Assembly (NCBI GenBank): GCA_022606425.2
Contig: JAHDVF020000186.1
Coordinates: 124,001 to 188,000, forward strand
DNA length: 64,000 nucleotides
Source: Lepidostoma basale
Lineage: Eukaryota > Arthropoda > Insecta > Trichoptera > Lepidostomatidae
Direction: 5' to 3'
The notes beneath the pieces are model-generated. The model ran no database searches. It had not been told where the DNA came from and saw only the letters and a list, made by a program, of their open reading frames with translations. A program made the translations under genes and the position numbers. Shown here piece by piece: positions 12,601 through 19,609 of the stretch (its first letter is position 1; each line of letters begins with the position of its first letter).

Positions 12601-15600
12601 TTCTCCGCTGTTCATGGGCTGCATCGGAGGGGCGCACTGCCCATCGATCTTCCTTGGATCATTCTTGGATCTAGAGTCTTCTCCTGTCACGGATTGCAAG
12701 AGATCAGTCAATTTACAAGTCGGGTTCCCGCAAGGAATGGATATAGTTCGATTGGGCCTCTCAGTTTTCCTCATCTGCTCTCCCGCGGAATAACACCCTT
12801 CGGTAGCTGCCTTATTCCTTGCTATAATTTTTCCGACGTCCATATTGTCCGCGTCCCAGTCTTCGTTAACGGTTCCATACGTTATAATATCTTCTTGCTT
12901 TGGATTGACTCCGTATTTTTTGCACCTGACAGAAGAATTTTCTACGCAACTTCTAAATAAGAAATCGATCCCGTCGTCCGCCTGTCTGAATCGAGTGATC
13001 ATTTTGTCTCCCAGCGTAGACAGTTGAATTGTTAAAGAAATTTCGCCAATAACGGAGCCGCTGACTTCACTTCTGAGCTCTTCCGTGACGTCTAAAGTAA
13101 GAGGCGTTTTATCATCGTCAACGGTGGGACTCATGTCCGGAGGGCTCCCTATCTTCTGAAGAAACTCGGAATCCCAGATGATCCTGGCGCAGCCGACACA
13201 AGCCCTCCATTCTGACTCGTCATCAGTCCAAACGGACACCTCCAAAGGGAAGAGTTTGAAGGTTTGTCTCAACCCAACCGGGTTATGTGCGAACAGCAAA
13301 GAGGTCCCCGCGTTAAAAGTCTTTTCTGTTGTAGTGTTCTCTACAAACGACTCGGTCATATCTTCGTTCGAGGTTACAGGTTCAGTATTGTCTTTATTTG
13401 CTTCAAATTCAATCTCATCGTCGGAGAGGTCGTCTTGCAGTATGTCGTCTATAAACTCGTTTTCTTTTATGATCATGGAAGAGAACTTGCCGAAATCTAT
13501 GTTAACTGTTAATTTTTTGTCTTCTGCCGACGATCCTCCGGGTGGAGTGGTGATGCTTATGTTTTTAATATAAATTTCGATCAGGTATAGTTGTTCCATT
13601 ATGACCTGCAGAAAGATGGTTCCTGAATCAGAATATTTTGTTGCAAAGATTCTATTGTAATGACACAATACACATTTCGCTTGTTTACCATTCTATTTTT
13701 ATATTTTAAAATACCAAATTATAAAACCGATACGTCTTATTTCAGCGCTGAGACTGACATTCGTCTCATTGTACTCGTATACGTAGAACCACCAAAAATA
13801 AAAATAATCCAAGTAATACATATATTTATTTACCTTATATAAAATATTTCCTTTCGTCAAAAATCAATTTGTTTTTAATATAAATAGTCTCCTGATAATT
13901 AATAAATCACTATAAAATTTGGAATGCAATTTGTTTACTTTTGGCCATTGCTTTTTCAACAAAACAAAACTAATATTCAAATTATGGAACATATACTTCG
14001 AATATATATTTTTGTAACAATGAAAAAAAGTACTTACTTATTGCACTCAATTATATTTAAAAATATGAAGGTAAGCGAAGTACTTATCATAAACTGATAT
14101 TAAATCTGAGTATTATTATTTATTATTTCTTGCGCAGTGATGTAAAACTCCACATTAAATATTTATAATAGTATAAACGAAAACTTTCTTCTTCGAAAAT
14201 TTTTTCATAATACCTTCTTCCGCTCAACATTCCTTTCTTACATCAGCATTTGCGATTCTGTCGTATATCGTTCTATCACACATACGACTTAGGGACCTCA
14301 TCTCTACTGCATTTATTCTGCTCTCATCCTTCTTCTGCCAGTTCCGTGCAATAAATAAATACAAAAAATAGCCATGGCATTGGCCAACCTTCGATAGGAG
14401 AAAAACAAGAAGAAAAATTAGTAATAATTCTGCTAAATTTTTCTTAGTAATGTTATCTTAAAATTAAAATGATTTTGTGGTCTTCAGGTGACGATTCAAG
14501 CCAGGAAGAGACAGTTCTACACAGACTAGGAGCTGCACTCCGCGAGCATGGTGGCGACGCTTGTGTCCAGCGGGCCCTTTGCGCACTAGTCCGGCGTTCA
14601 TCTAAGTCCAGTAATCCCACAAGCTCTCAGAAGATCGTGGATGGGCTTGCCAGGTAATTTATAATTTATGAGGTTCGCAACCCATCACACCGCGTCGTCT
14701 CCCGCGGGGCGAAAAGAGAAGGATGGAGTGCCGCATCGGTTAAAGTGTGACAGTCCATTCTTTCTTCCTACCCTTTCGGGGAGACGGCGTGATGGTTAGT
14801 TAGTTAGTTTATAATTCTTCTTGGACTGTGTTATGTTATTTCAGAATTTCTCACTCAGTCTCACAACGTCTCAGAGAGTCGTTCCCGCAACGGATTTAAG
14901 AGTCCTCATTTCTGTAGTTTTTGTGAGAGTTTTTGTTCTAATATTGTCAGAACTCATCTCAATTCAATGAAAGCGAAAATGGCCGTTCACAATGAAGTTC
15001 TGGTCCCATCCCTTATGTACGGAAGCGATTATTGTAACAAGTATTGTGGCAGAAGAAGGCATTGTCGAGAATGTATGAGGTATGCAAGTCGAACGATTTA
15101 ATGATGAATGTCGGAAAGTCAAAGGTGTTAATTTTTGAAAGGGAAGAGCAAATGACAGTTTGTAATATAAGTGTAAATGAAGAGAACTTGGAACAGGTGA
15201 GGGAATTTGTGTATTTAGGTAGCATGTTCACAGCGGATAGCCGAACGGACTGTGATGTTGAAAGAAGGGTTGGTGCGGGTAACAAAGTGAATGGAGCTTT
15301 TAAAGTAGTTATTGGAAACAAGAATTTATCAATGAAAGCGAAAATGGCCGTTCACAATGGAGTTATGGTCCCAACCCTTATGTATGGAAGCGAAGCATGG
15401 AACTGGCAGAAGAAGGATGAGAGCAAAATAAATGTGGTAGAGATGAGGTCCCTAGAACGATGTGCGATAGAATTTCAAATGCTGATATAAGAAACGATTG
15501 GAAAGCGGAAGAAGGTATTATGAACAAAATTATGAAAGGATCGGTGCGTTGGTTCGGACATACGGAGCGCATGGATGGAGAAAGAATGGTCAAGAAAGTA

Positions 15601-17125
15601 TACGTTAACGATGTAAATGGATTACAGAGTCGAGGTAGACCGAGAAAAAAACATGGCCCATGCAAATTAATCAAATTTTAATGGTTGGTCATGTTAGAAG
15701 TCTGAGGAATCGACGTGCGTGTATGACTCGTTGTATGAATGTGGAAGAGGTTAGAGAGGTGTGTCAGATAGAGAAGTGTGGCGGTTCATTCTCTCTGCCT
15801 ACCCCTGCGGAGAAACGGCACTTGTACTTTTATATTATTTTCTCTAAAATTGGGGCCTTTCTAGTATCTTCTTCTTCAAGTGCCCTGTAAGGTCCCCCCA
15901 ACGTTGGTGATCACCTCGGCGAACCTTTCCCTGTCCTGCACCGCTCGGAACAGCTCCTCTATACGTCGAATTCCGGTCCACACTCACGCTTCGCAGCCAG
16001 GACATTTGTCTCCTTCCGGACCCTCGGCGTCCTTCAATTTTCCCCTCCAATATCAGTTGGAGAAGGTGGTACTTTTCCCCACGCAGTATATGACCCAGAT
16101 GTGAGATCTTTCGAACCTTGATAGTTGATAACAGTTCCCTGTCAACTCTAGCTCGCTTCGGGGCTTCGGTATTGGTAACCATGTCTGTCCAGGGAACTCT
16201 GAGCATTCGGCGATGGAGCCACATTTCAAATGCTTCGAGTCTGTTCATTGAGTCGTAGTATAGTAATCCTAAAAGTACTAGCAACCAAAGGGTTAAAGGC
16301 CGTGCCACACTGTTTGAAACAAGTTTTCCACAGGGGTAACCTTGGTGGAGAGCTGTGGAGCCCACGGTTGGTGTAGCGTCCACACTTGGTTTAAAATAAG
16401 CTCTCTACAGGGGTCACCTTTGTGGAGCGATGTGGAGCCCACGGTTGGTGTGGCGTCCACACTATTTAAAACAAGGCTCCCCACCTCAGTGTGTTGTCGA
16501 CTAGGTCCCAAAAACAGGGCATGTCCCCCTATACAGTTCAATAAATTCACTGATCACTTATTTTTCTCGCGTAGACACCATTTTCGTTCATACATCCGCA
16601 CTCCACCGATGTCGCTATGCCCGCTATGCAACTGACCTTGACTGGTGGAATGCGTGTTTACAACTGTGGAATGCGTGTTTACAACTGTGGAATGCGTGTT
16701 TACAACTGTGGAATGCGTGTTTACAACTGTGGAATGCGTGTTTACAACTGTGGAATGCGTGTTTACAACTATGGAATGCGTGTTTACAACTGTGGATCCA
16801 CACGCATTCTATGCGCGTCCGTCCACAAATTTTGGTTTCAAACATGTGTCCACACAGTTTTAAACCGCCGGTGGAGACCGATGTGGAGAGCTTGTTTAAA
16901 ACAGTGTGGCACGGCTTTAAATGATATCTGGTTTTACGTTTTTGTTGAACTTTTAGCAGCGAATGGGTGACTACTATGGTGAAGGGGACGCTGCTTTCTG
17001 AGGCTATCAGTACGGCCTACGGAGCCGAAAGCTGCGCGGGCCGCTTTCCGCGCTGCAAAATCAATCAGGCGGCCCTGCACAACATCGCCAGGGCCGTCTC
17101 CAGTCACATCTTCACCAGCGACTGA
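3401..17125 (+). CDS. DM4/12-like secreted or membrane protein, five-exon gene (251 aa)
   Basis: Joined from 3401-3610, 5346-5423, 6208-6343, 14488-14653 and 16960-17125; total 756 nt, 251 codons plus TGA. Every junction has a GT donor and AG acceptor, and phases 0, 0, 1 and 2 match without a stop. Residues 1-26 are a signal peptide or anchor (LIIYWCTVLWLSMVV). Residues about 55-64 hold RKQPRFLSF. Exon 3 holds a Gly/Ala/Val-rich hydrophobic stretch (about 100-128). The C-terminal half has CVQRALC (C167, C173) and a later CAGRFPRC (C222, C229) after an AY motif. This order (signal, RFLSF, hydrophobic middle, C..RA.C, Y...C...P.C) is what I know of insect DM4/12-domain proteins, whose role is unknown; they are probably extracellular. 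Intron 3 (8.1 kb) holds three antisense genes. The gene is well supported; the family name is less sure, and no transcript was checked. Confidence 0.72.
3700..4560 (+). mobile_element. RTE-like LINE fragment split by another repeat
   Basis: Part 1 (3700-3828) codes IQLGWSAFGRLGNIFKSDMS; part 2 (4118-4560) resumes with a disrupted ITYGCET, then KIKVAQRAMERSMLGISLRD and EAYVQQWMETS. The two parts align consecutively with the 0.9-kb copy. Repeat P sits between them. Confidence 0.75.
3829..4117 (+). repeat. Dispersed repeat P, copy 1
   Basis: About 230 bp nearly identical to the reverse complement of 63466-63695 (shared agagggctccctccgctta and gtcccccgtccatgcgg), followed by an A-rich tail. Inserted into the LINE fragment around it; probably a SINE or LINE end. 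Confidence 0.75.
4585..4853 (-). mobile_element. tRNA-derived SINE, subfamily 1
   Basis: The minus strand has an A-box-like gtggcagagtggcaaga and B-box gttcgattccca, the shared body (gtgattgtcatactg, acgtgataataaaatggcg) and the tail ending in acattaaaggcccaag. Related to 26.2 and 52.5 kb. Confidence 0.8.
4860..5340. other. Rest of intron 1 of the DM4/12-like gene
   Basis: No repeat match or exon seen. The acceptor for exon 2 follows. Confidence 0.4.
5346..5423 (+). CDS. DM4/12-like gene, exon 2
   Basis: Acceptor attaacag at 5338-5345, donor GGG|GTAAGT at 5424. It encodes 26 residues, VEMQLSVPFLTIPIKK and on, in phase 0 at both ends. It joins RFLSF of exon 1 to the hydrophobic stretch of exon 3. 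Confidence 0.7.
5600..5815. repeat. Dispersed repeat Q, copy 1
   Basis: Shares gtggaattccgtaatgac, cttttgagtttatttt and acatgtttcgaag with 43330-43440. It holds internal inverted pieces (cacttttaagttt and its complement), suggesting a MITE. Confidence 0.55.
5840..6150. repeat. Dispersed repeat U, copy 1
   Basis: About 280 bp matching 41310-41585 in the same orientation (shared ggcgctagtgtagatt, caatgacaggtcataagtcc, aaacgcctcgaccacc). Confidence 0.7.
6208..6343 (+). CDS. DM4/12-like gene, exon 3 (hydrophobic segment)
   Basis: Acceptor tttttaatttag, donor AGA A|GTGAGT. Encodes NLPSANINLGAVGLAG followed by a Val-rich hydrophobic run and FFSTEF. Entry phase 0, exit phase 1. The Gly/Ala/Val run of about 20 residues could span a membrane. 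Confidence 0.7.
6344..7080. other. Start of intron 3 of the DM4/12-like gene
   Basis: AT-rich, no exon seen. 6420-6540 has higher GC and may be a worn LINE end, unproven. Confidence 0.4.
7082..7760 (-). CDS. Gene A, last exon
   Basis: Acceptor tttgtttaaag|G at 7761. Open for 225 codons in the frame entered by one base, ending TAA at 7082-7084. It begins LAQPSITSTGRGSKKRR. Two antisense frames stay open across it because of its GC-rich codons; they are shadows. Confidence 0.6.
7082..10245 (-). CDS. Unrecognised Lys/Glu-rich protein, nested antisense gene (gene A)
   Basis: First exon 10152-10245 (ATG at 10245; MSNQVKGGKSKKKRK, then YIYTVGDEYP) ends at the strong donor CCCG|GTGAGT in phase 1. 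Last exon 7082-7760 has a polypyrimidine acceptor ttttgtttaaag and ends MTKIR with TAA. It encodes 225 residues: an acidic stretch (PEPEDEEIG), a basic helix RAAKRIAKERKRYEEEIKK with coiled-coil character, CQCAYEDVYC, and an acidic Ser patch (GESSGSDDSDWE). The last exon must be entered in phase 2, so a direct join does not keep frame. Either donor GA|GTGTCT (four bases downstream) or a middle exon is needed. I do not recognise the family. High GC in the exon against an AT-rich setting supports coding. Confidence 0.55.
8046..8107 (-). CDS. Candidate 62-nt middle exon of gene A (doubtful)
   Basis: On the minus strand it has a strong acceptor (taatgttttttacag) and a strong donor (CTTAA|GTAAGTC). 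Read from phase 1 it gives DKERLATWSFGKKC and on, but closes with TAA at its last codon. Read from phase 0 it is open and leaves in phase 2, which suits the last exon. Neither reading satisfies both neighbours, so it may be an alternative exon or chance. Confidence 0.25.
8486..8935 (+). mobile_element. 5'-truncated LINE with 12-bp target-site duplication
   Basis: Codes TYGCEAWTMTVKFAERLDTF, RRILGPVND, NRLRWAGHVQRM, GRPRLRWEDEV and ends in (GAA)n. aatatagcagta flanks it at 74-85 of the 8.4-kb block (8474-8485) and at 8936-8947. A different subfamily from the 0.9-kb copy. Confidence 0.85.
9319..10083 (+). mobile_element. Degenerate 5'-truncated RTE-like LINE with 9-bp target-site duplication
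   Basis: Shows LLYGCETWTLKVNTMNRLEA, HLGHVLRG-like and GRRQISWLR pieces with several stops and frameshifts. agtctcatt occurs at 9310-9318 and 10084-10092. Same family as 15.9-16.25 kb (-) and 37.2 kb (+). Confidence 0.75.
10152..10245 (-). CDS. Gene A, first exon (basic N-terminus)
   Basis: ATG AGT AAC CAG on the minus strand, open for 31 codons to CCC G|GTGAGT. Nine of the first 20 residues are Lys or Arg, suggesting a nuclear or RNA/DNA-associated protein or a disordered tail. Confidence 0.55.
10250..10700. other. Spacer between genes A and B
   Basis: AT-rich, no repeat recognised. It should contain the 3' UTR of gene B and promoter of gene A. Confidence 0.4.
10710..12065 (-). CDS. Cys-rich protein with C2-like N-terminal half, paralogue 1 (gene B, 451 aa)
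   Basis: Uninterrupted coding exon starting MEEMYLIEFFVQNISL. Start chosen because a splice acceptor (ctcttcgcag) lies six bases upstream and the paralogue starts at the same place. N-terminal half: beta-rich, with SLLFAQNPDGL, FKLFPLLVSVWT, RACVG, RSEVSGSVIGE and a strand like those of a C2 sandwich. C-terminal half: PCGNANCKL, GCCGC, CEVCGGF, CPGPC, a helical QRMLYEGLTKMLSS and a CCR end. The Cys groups may bind zinc. It may belong to an insect family of unknown function; I cannot assign a number. It lies antisense within intron 3 of the DM4/12-like gene, 205 bases downstream of gene C. Confidence 0.75.
   Translation of the reverse strand: MEEMYLIEFFVQNISLQCKIGRHKMSDKKLTVNLDFGTFASFIINETEFEKDLVEISTIVEEDDSQNKTSEDYQMRSEKVTESNLSLYELDLDEEERVGNTKVFNAGASLLFAQNPDGLIQIFKLFPLLVSVWTNDDLERRACVGTTKIVWDAEFFDMVAKASQTCRMIPPTVIKSVQVLRSEVSGSVIGEMAVLIRLTHLGKKVVTRFKVSGKGDGFTFRNRAGNFSHKCKCYGLKTKPERLSTVGILYESLEIQDPDTLKATERRHQVSQELKAAGLDEDCVMFVTGDQMRQMDNDKPKVPLPCGNANCKLTKMIQSYLTQDESLNLCKDPKNAESYKIAGKKPAEGGCCGCNSLEPPIEPKDCGPTPADQPKYIICEVCGGFSNTFTCKDAPGTSGGPCPGPCYLHPKEPKQEINVQRMLYEGLTKMLSSSKTANNCPDTSKKPPCCR
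12066..12072 (-). other. Splice acceptor just upstream of gene B start
   Basis: The minus strand reads tctcttcgcag|GTCACCATGGAA. Gene C has ctttctgcag|GTCATAATGGAA. The same position and flanking bases imply that both copies kept an intron in the 5' leader. Confidence 0.6.
12271..13599 (-). CDS. Cys-rich protein with C2-like N-terminal half, paralogue 2 (gene C, 442 aa)
   Basis: Starts MEQLYLIEIYIKNISI at 13599; the open frame extends upstream to 13668 but the acceptor ctttctgcag|GTCATA sits just before the ATG, as in gene B. Shared with B along its length: TSLLFAHNPVGL, FKLFPLEVSVWT, RACVG, RSEVSGSVIGE, PCGNPTCKL, CEICGG, CTGPC, QRMLYEGLTKMLSS and final CCR. Identity is clear but moderate, so the duplication is old. 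The linker at residues 40-95 is acidic. An AATAAA-type signal on the minus strand lies near 12095, about 175 bases past the stop. Function unknown; cilium or sperm roles are possible but unproven. Confidence 0.75.
   Translation of the reverse strand: MEQLYLIEIYIKNISITTPPGGSSAEDKKLTVNIDFGKFSSMIIKENEFIDDILQDDLSDDEIEFEANKDNTEPVTSNEDMTESFVENTTTEKTFNAGTSLLFAHNPVGLRQTFKLFPLEVSVWTDDESEWRACVGCARIIWDSEFLQKIGSPPDMSPTVDDDKTPLTLDVTEELRSEVSGSVIGEISLTIQLSTLGDKMITRFRQADDGIDFLFRSCVENSSVRCKKYGVNPKQEDIITYGTVNEDWDADNMDVGKIIARNKAATEGCYSAGEQMRKTERPNRTISIPCGNPTCKLTDLLQSVTGEDSRSKNDPRKIDGQCAPPMQPMNSGEECCCNCKYLNIPLEKDQLPVFSEQQKCVVCEICGGVSYDGKTCKDESKKKCTGPCNMDKCDPDRDPNIQRMLYEGLTKMLSSARSGSHKKFCPDFKHKESCPVGGNCCR
13600..13606 (-). 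other. Splice acceptor just upstream of gene C start
   Basis: ctgcag|GTCATAATGGAA on the minus strand, matching gene B. The upstream leader exon was not located. Confidence 0.6.
13607..14189. other. AT-rich upstream region of gene C
   Basis: Expected to hold the leader exon of gene C (and perhaps B). No clear exon or TATA element could be chosen. Confidence 0.35.
14190..14350 (-). mobile_element. RTE-like LINE fragment, (TTAG) family
   Basis: The minus strand reads [19 protein letters not shown], as in the 48.4-kb copy. Both ends are missing. Confidence 0.65.
14488..14653 (+). CDS. DM4/12-like gene, exon 4 (first Cys pair)
   Basis: Acceptor tggtcttcag, donor GCCAG|GTAATT. Enters with two bases (A|GT = Ser) and leaves in phase 2. 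Encodes ETVLHRLGAALREHGGD then CVQRALC. Thirteen bases beyond the exon a SINE has inserted (14667-14807), leaving the donor intact. Confidence 0.7.
14667..14807 (+). mobile_element. SINE with LINE-derived (TTAG)n 3' end
   Basis: Begins tgaggttcgcaacccatcac (B-box-like ggttcgcaacc), and ends gacggcgtgatggttagttag, identical to the RTE-like LINE end. tttataatt flanks it at 14658-14666 and 14808-14816. It lies 13 bases inside intron 4 of the DM4/12-like gene. Confidence 0.85.
14960..15850 (+). mobile_element. RTE-like LINE fragment, (TTAG) family, with internal duplication
   Basis: Codes [58 protein letters not shown] and [15 protein letters not shown] with frameshifts. The segment gcgaaaatggccgttcacaa appears at 14970 and again at 15337, an internal rearrangement. 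The TTAG tail is absent. Confidence 0.75.
15868..16255 (-). mobile_element. LINE 3' fragment with (AAG)n tail
   Basis: The minus strand reads [35 protein letters not shown] and GRRQMSWLR. Tail ttcttcttcaag at 15868-15880. A short tagtat repeat at both ends may be the target duplication. Confidence 0.75.
16297..16916. mobile_element. piggyBac-like MITE flanked by TTAA
   Basis: TTAA at 16293-16296 and 16917-16920. Ends are inverted: aggccgtgccacactgttt on the left, agccgtgccacactgtttt on the right (complement). Inside are two copies of gtggagcccacggttggtgt and a 21-bp tandem array. No transposase. Flanking TTAA is the piggyBac signature; assignment rests on that and on the termini. Confidence 0.75.
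16645..16800. repeat. 21-bp tandem array inside the MITE
   Basis: About seven to eight units of ggaatgcgtgtttacaactgt. Because 21 is divisible by three, two frames stay open (GMRVYNC and HSCKHAF repeats); they are not genes. Confidence 0.92.
16960..17125 (+). CDS. DM4/12-like gene, exon 5 (last exon)
   Basis: Begins after cttttagcag; the tandem acceptor tagcag would add one Ser if the upstream AG is used. Encodes EWVTTMVKGTLLSEAIS, then CAGRFPRC, and ends SSHIFTSD with TGA at 17123-17125. A piggyBac-like MITE ends only 43 bases upstream. AATAAA-like words lie in the AT-rich sequence about 200-270 bases downstream. Confidence 0.7.
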
Positions 17126-18040
17126 GTAAATCCCAACACGTTTACATTCTTCGCAGCTCACATTGATCTTCATAATATTTGTATAACAATTATAGAATAA
17201 TTTTAATATTATTTTTATTTGCATTACCAAAGAATAACGAAAAATCACGAAAATGCTCAATCATGAATTTTTCAATTAATTTTAAAAGTGTTTTTGGTTC
17301 CTATACATAAAGGATCCTTTTTAATAATAAATGTTTTTAATTAATTAAATATATTAATTATGTATTGTTATAAAAAATAAAAAATAAATTTATTTTGTTT
17401 AATTATTTTTATTTTCTATTTTAATTACATATAAATATATATTTAAAAATAACATATAATATTATAAATAAAATCAAATAAATATATTTATTTAAAAATA
17501 TTTATAAAACTCTCAAAATAGTGTATTTTACAACAATATCATTTTTATTATCATAAAAATAATTATTATATTTGAATAAATAAGTATTTTTCTTTTTCTA
17601 TGTATATCAGGAACAACTATATTTCGTTCTAACAATTTTCTAAAAATATATTTTAAAATATTAAATATTTCATTTAACAATTGACTATTACATAACGTAT
17701 CAATTCATTTATTTAAATTTCACAACTATATATAGGAACGTTTTTACGATTACTCATACATTTTTAAAATAAATGAATTAAAAAATTACATTAAAAATAA
17801 TACAATGATACTAAAAATAATAATTGTTTTTCTAATTGACCCTTACATAATGTTTTATTTCTCCAAGAGTATTATTTATTATTTAAAATTATTTTTAAAT
17901 TTAAATATGCAATTAAAAAAAACGTCGCAGAAGTCATTAATCTATCTATATATATGTACGAGTATATACCTCATGACAATACCGTAAAATTGTAATTTTA
18001 ATTGCCCGCGCTGTTTAAATATTAAAAAATAAATTTGCTA
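17126..18040. other. Very AT-rich stretch after the DM4/12-like gene
   Basis: Contains the 3' UTR and polyadenylation-like aataaa words near 17379-17390. No other feature seen. Confidence 0.45.
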
Positions 18041-18046
18041 AGTTTG

Positions 18047-18078
18047 TAGGACTGTCCTTTATTAAGGACAGTCCTATT
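18047..18078. repeat. Short perfect palindrome
   Basis: taggactgtcctt and its complement aaggacagtccta are separated by about four bases. It may be a worn MITE end. Confidence 0.6.
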
Positions 18079-18109
18079 TATCCCAAAATTATTAAGAACG
18101 AATTTTCAT

Positions 18110-18310
18110 TTTCATTTTCAGACGGTCGGAAAACCGTCGAAGGTTTGCCTCGTTCTGGTCGACCATCGATCTCTAACACTGATGATAACATTGAATAAGT
18201 TGTTCCCAAAAATCATCATGTGTATCAACCACCATATTCGCCAGATTTGGCCCCGTTTGACTTTCTTCAAAGAATAAAATAGAAAGGGCGCAAGGAAGGT
18301 GTCTCCACGT
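18110..18310 (+). pseudogene. mariner transposase relic with internal deletion
   Basis: Plus-strand frames give GLPRSGRPSIS with TDDNIE, then, after a gap, YQPPYSPDLAPFDF. These are the two ends of a mariner transposase (RSGRPS helix-turn-helix side and the SPDLAP..F catalytic block) joined by deletion. Stops are present; inactive. Confidence 0.7.
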
Positions 18311-18329
18311 GAGATATTACCGAAACTAT

Positions 18330-18570
18330 AACACCAAGCACCCCTGGAAATTACATGAAATCGGCCAATCTTCAATAACAATACGAAAAATAGGAAAGAT
18401 TAGACCATATTTAGGACTATCACTACAAGGCTATCCCAAGCGTTGTGGCGCTTCAGATTCCCGATTCCCGCGGAAGACCGTCAAAGAGATAGAGGGATAG
18501 CTGGGAGTCAACCTGACCACAGAAATCGACCAAAGGTCTAAAAGAAGGAGAAGAAGAAGTTAATATAGAA
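18330..18570 (+). mobile_element. LINE 3' fragment with (AAG)n-type end
   Basis: Sequence ending aaaagaaggagaagaagaag, related in its ccgcggaagaccgtcaaaga part to the reverse complement near 57.3 kb. Confidence 0.5.
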
Positions 18571-19049
18571 AGATTCACAACAGGTGAACAGATAAATGGA
18601 AATACGAATCCCTGGAGAACGACCACATACCTAAAAACTGCAAGTCAACTGCATATTACTCCAATGTCTCATCTGAACGAGAGACACCATTCCCATCAGA
18701 CACTATCCCAATCTGGGCGTTAGCCTGTTGATCTATCAGCACGATAAAAACCGTAATCGTAAGCAAACAACCAAAATCAAGAAAGGTACAAAAAGGCAAG
18801 GTAAAAAAAATCTAAAAGGTGCGAAACAAGAATATAAGTCACGATACTCATAAGATCAACTAGAAAAAAAGTCACACAAAACGTCGAAATTGATTTCGCT
18901 TTGAAGCTTAGAATCTCAATCCATGGGTGAAAGCTTAGAATCAATCCAGGGATTAGAAATAGGAATTAAAATATTCGAAGCGGACCAAAACTCGACACGT
19001 TTTTAATTCAAGGTCGAATTCCCCTAGCAGGATCCCATAGTAGATTAAT

Positions 19050-19345
19050 AGTTTTGTTTAAGTAAAACTTGATAGATTCAATACAAGATTTTGAAAACTC
19101 GTCGATTGATTCGACAATAATATTAAAAACTCGTATTGACTTGCCAATAAGCTATAATCTTGTAAAAAGCTATGAACTCTTCAATAAGCTATAAACTCGT
19201 CAAATCTGTATAATCTCCACAAAAAGCTATAAATTCATCAATACTCTATAATCTCCTCAATAAGCTATAAACTCGTCAAATCGCTATAATCTCCTCAATA
19301 AGCTATAAACTCGTCAATACGCTACAAACTTGTCAAAGAATTTGG
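19050..19345. repeat. 38-bp minisatellite, block 1
   Basis: Alternating aagctataaactcgtcaat and acgctataatctcctcaat half-units, degenerate at the left. The same satellite occurs at 20815-21358 beyond ASPG exon 13. Confidence 0.85.
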
Positions 19346-19359
19346 CATTCTTCTTGTCC

Positions 19360-19605
19360 TGTCACACCTTAGACCAATGCACCAGCATAGAGTCCCGAGG
19401 ATACTTCTCCACCTGACTATCGCACGCCTAATGCCATAATGCCATTTCAAGTGAGGTCCGCCGCCTTAACCCCGTCCTGCAGGGTTCGTCTCCAGGTGGC
19501 TGTAGGTCTGCCTCGCTTCCTCTTTTCACCTACAGATGACCAGTCTAGTGCACCCTGACTGACATACCCTCCGTTTCAATGTATGATCGATCCATAGCCA
19601 TTTGC
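19360..19605 (-). mobile_element. LINE fragment, family shared with 63.77-64 kb
   Basis: Shares gccttaaccccgtcctgc, ctccaggtggct and gtctgcctcgcttcctcttt with the right edge of the window (same orientation). On the minus strand this reads GRPRATWRR-like. Confidence 0.65.
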
Positions 19606-19609
19606 GCCT

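Noticed and set aside
12259..12960. 233-codon plus-strand frame over gene C
   Set aside because: Shadow of the GC-rich coding strand of gene C, whose paralogue B confirms the minus frame.
14780..14812. TTAG repeats as interstitial telomere sequence
   Set aside because: The unit is TTAG rather than TTAGG and always follows the LINE or SINE 3' end.
16617..16970. Open frames coding GMRVYNC and HSCKHAF repeats
   Set aside because: They are translations of the 21-bp array inside a MITE; any 3n tandem repeat stays open in several frames.
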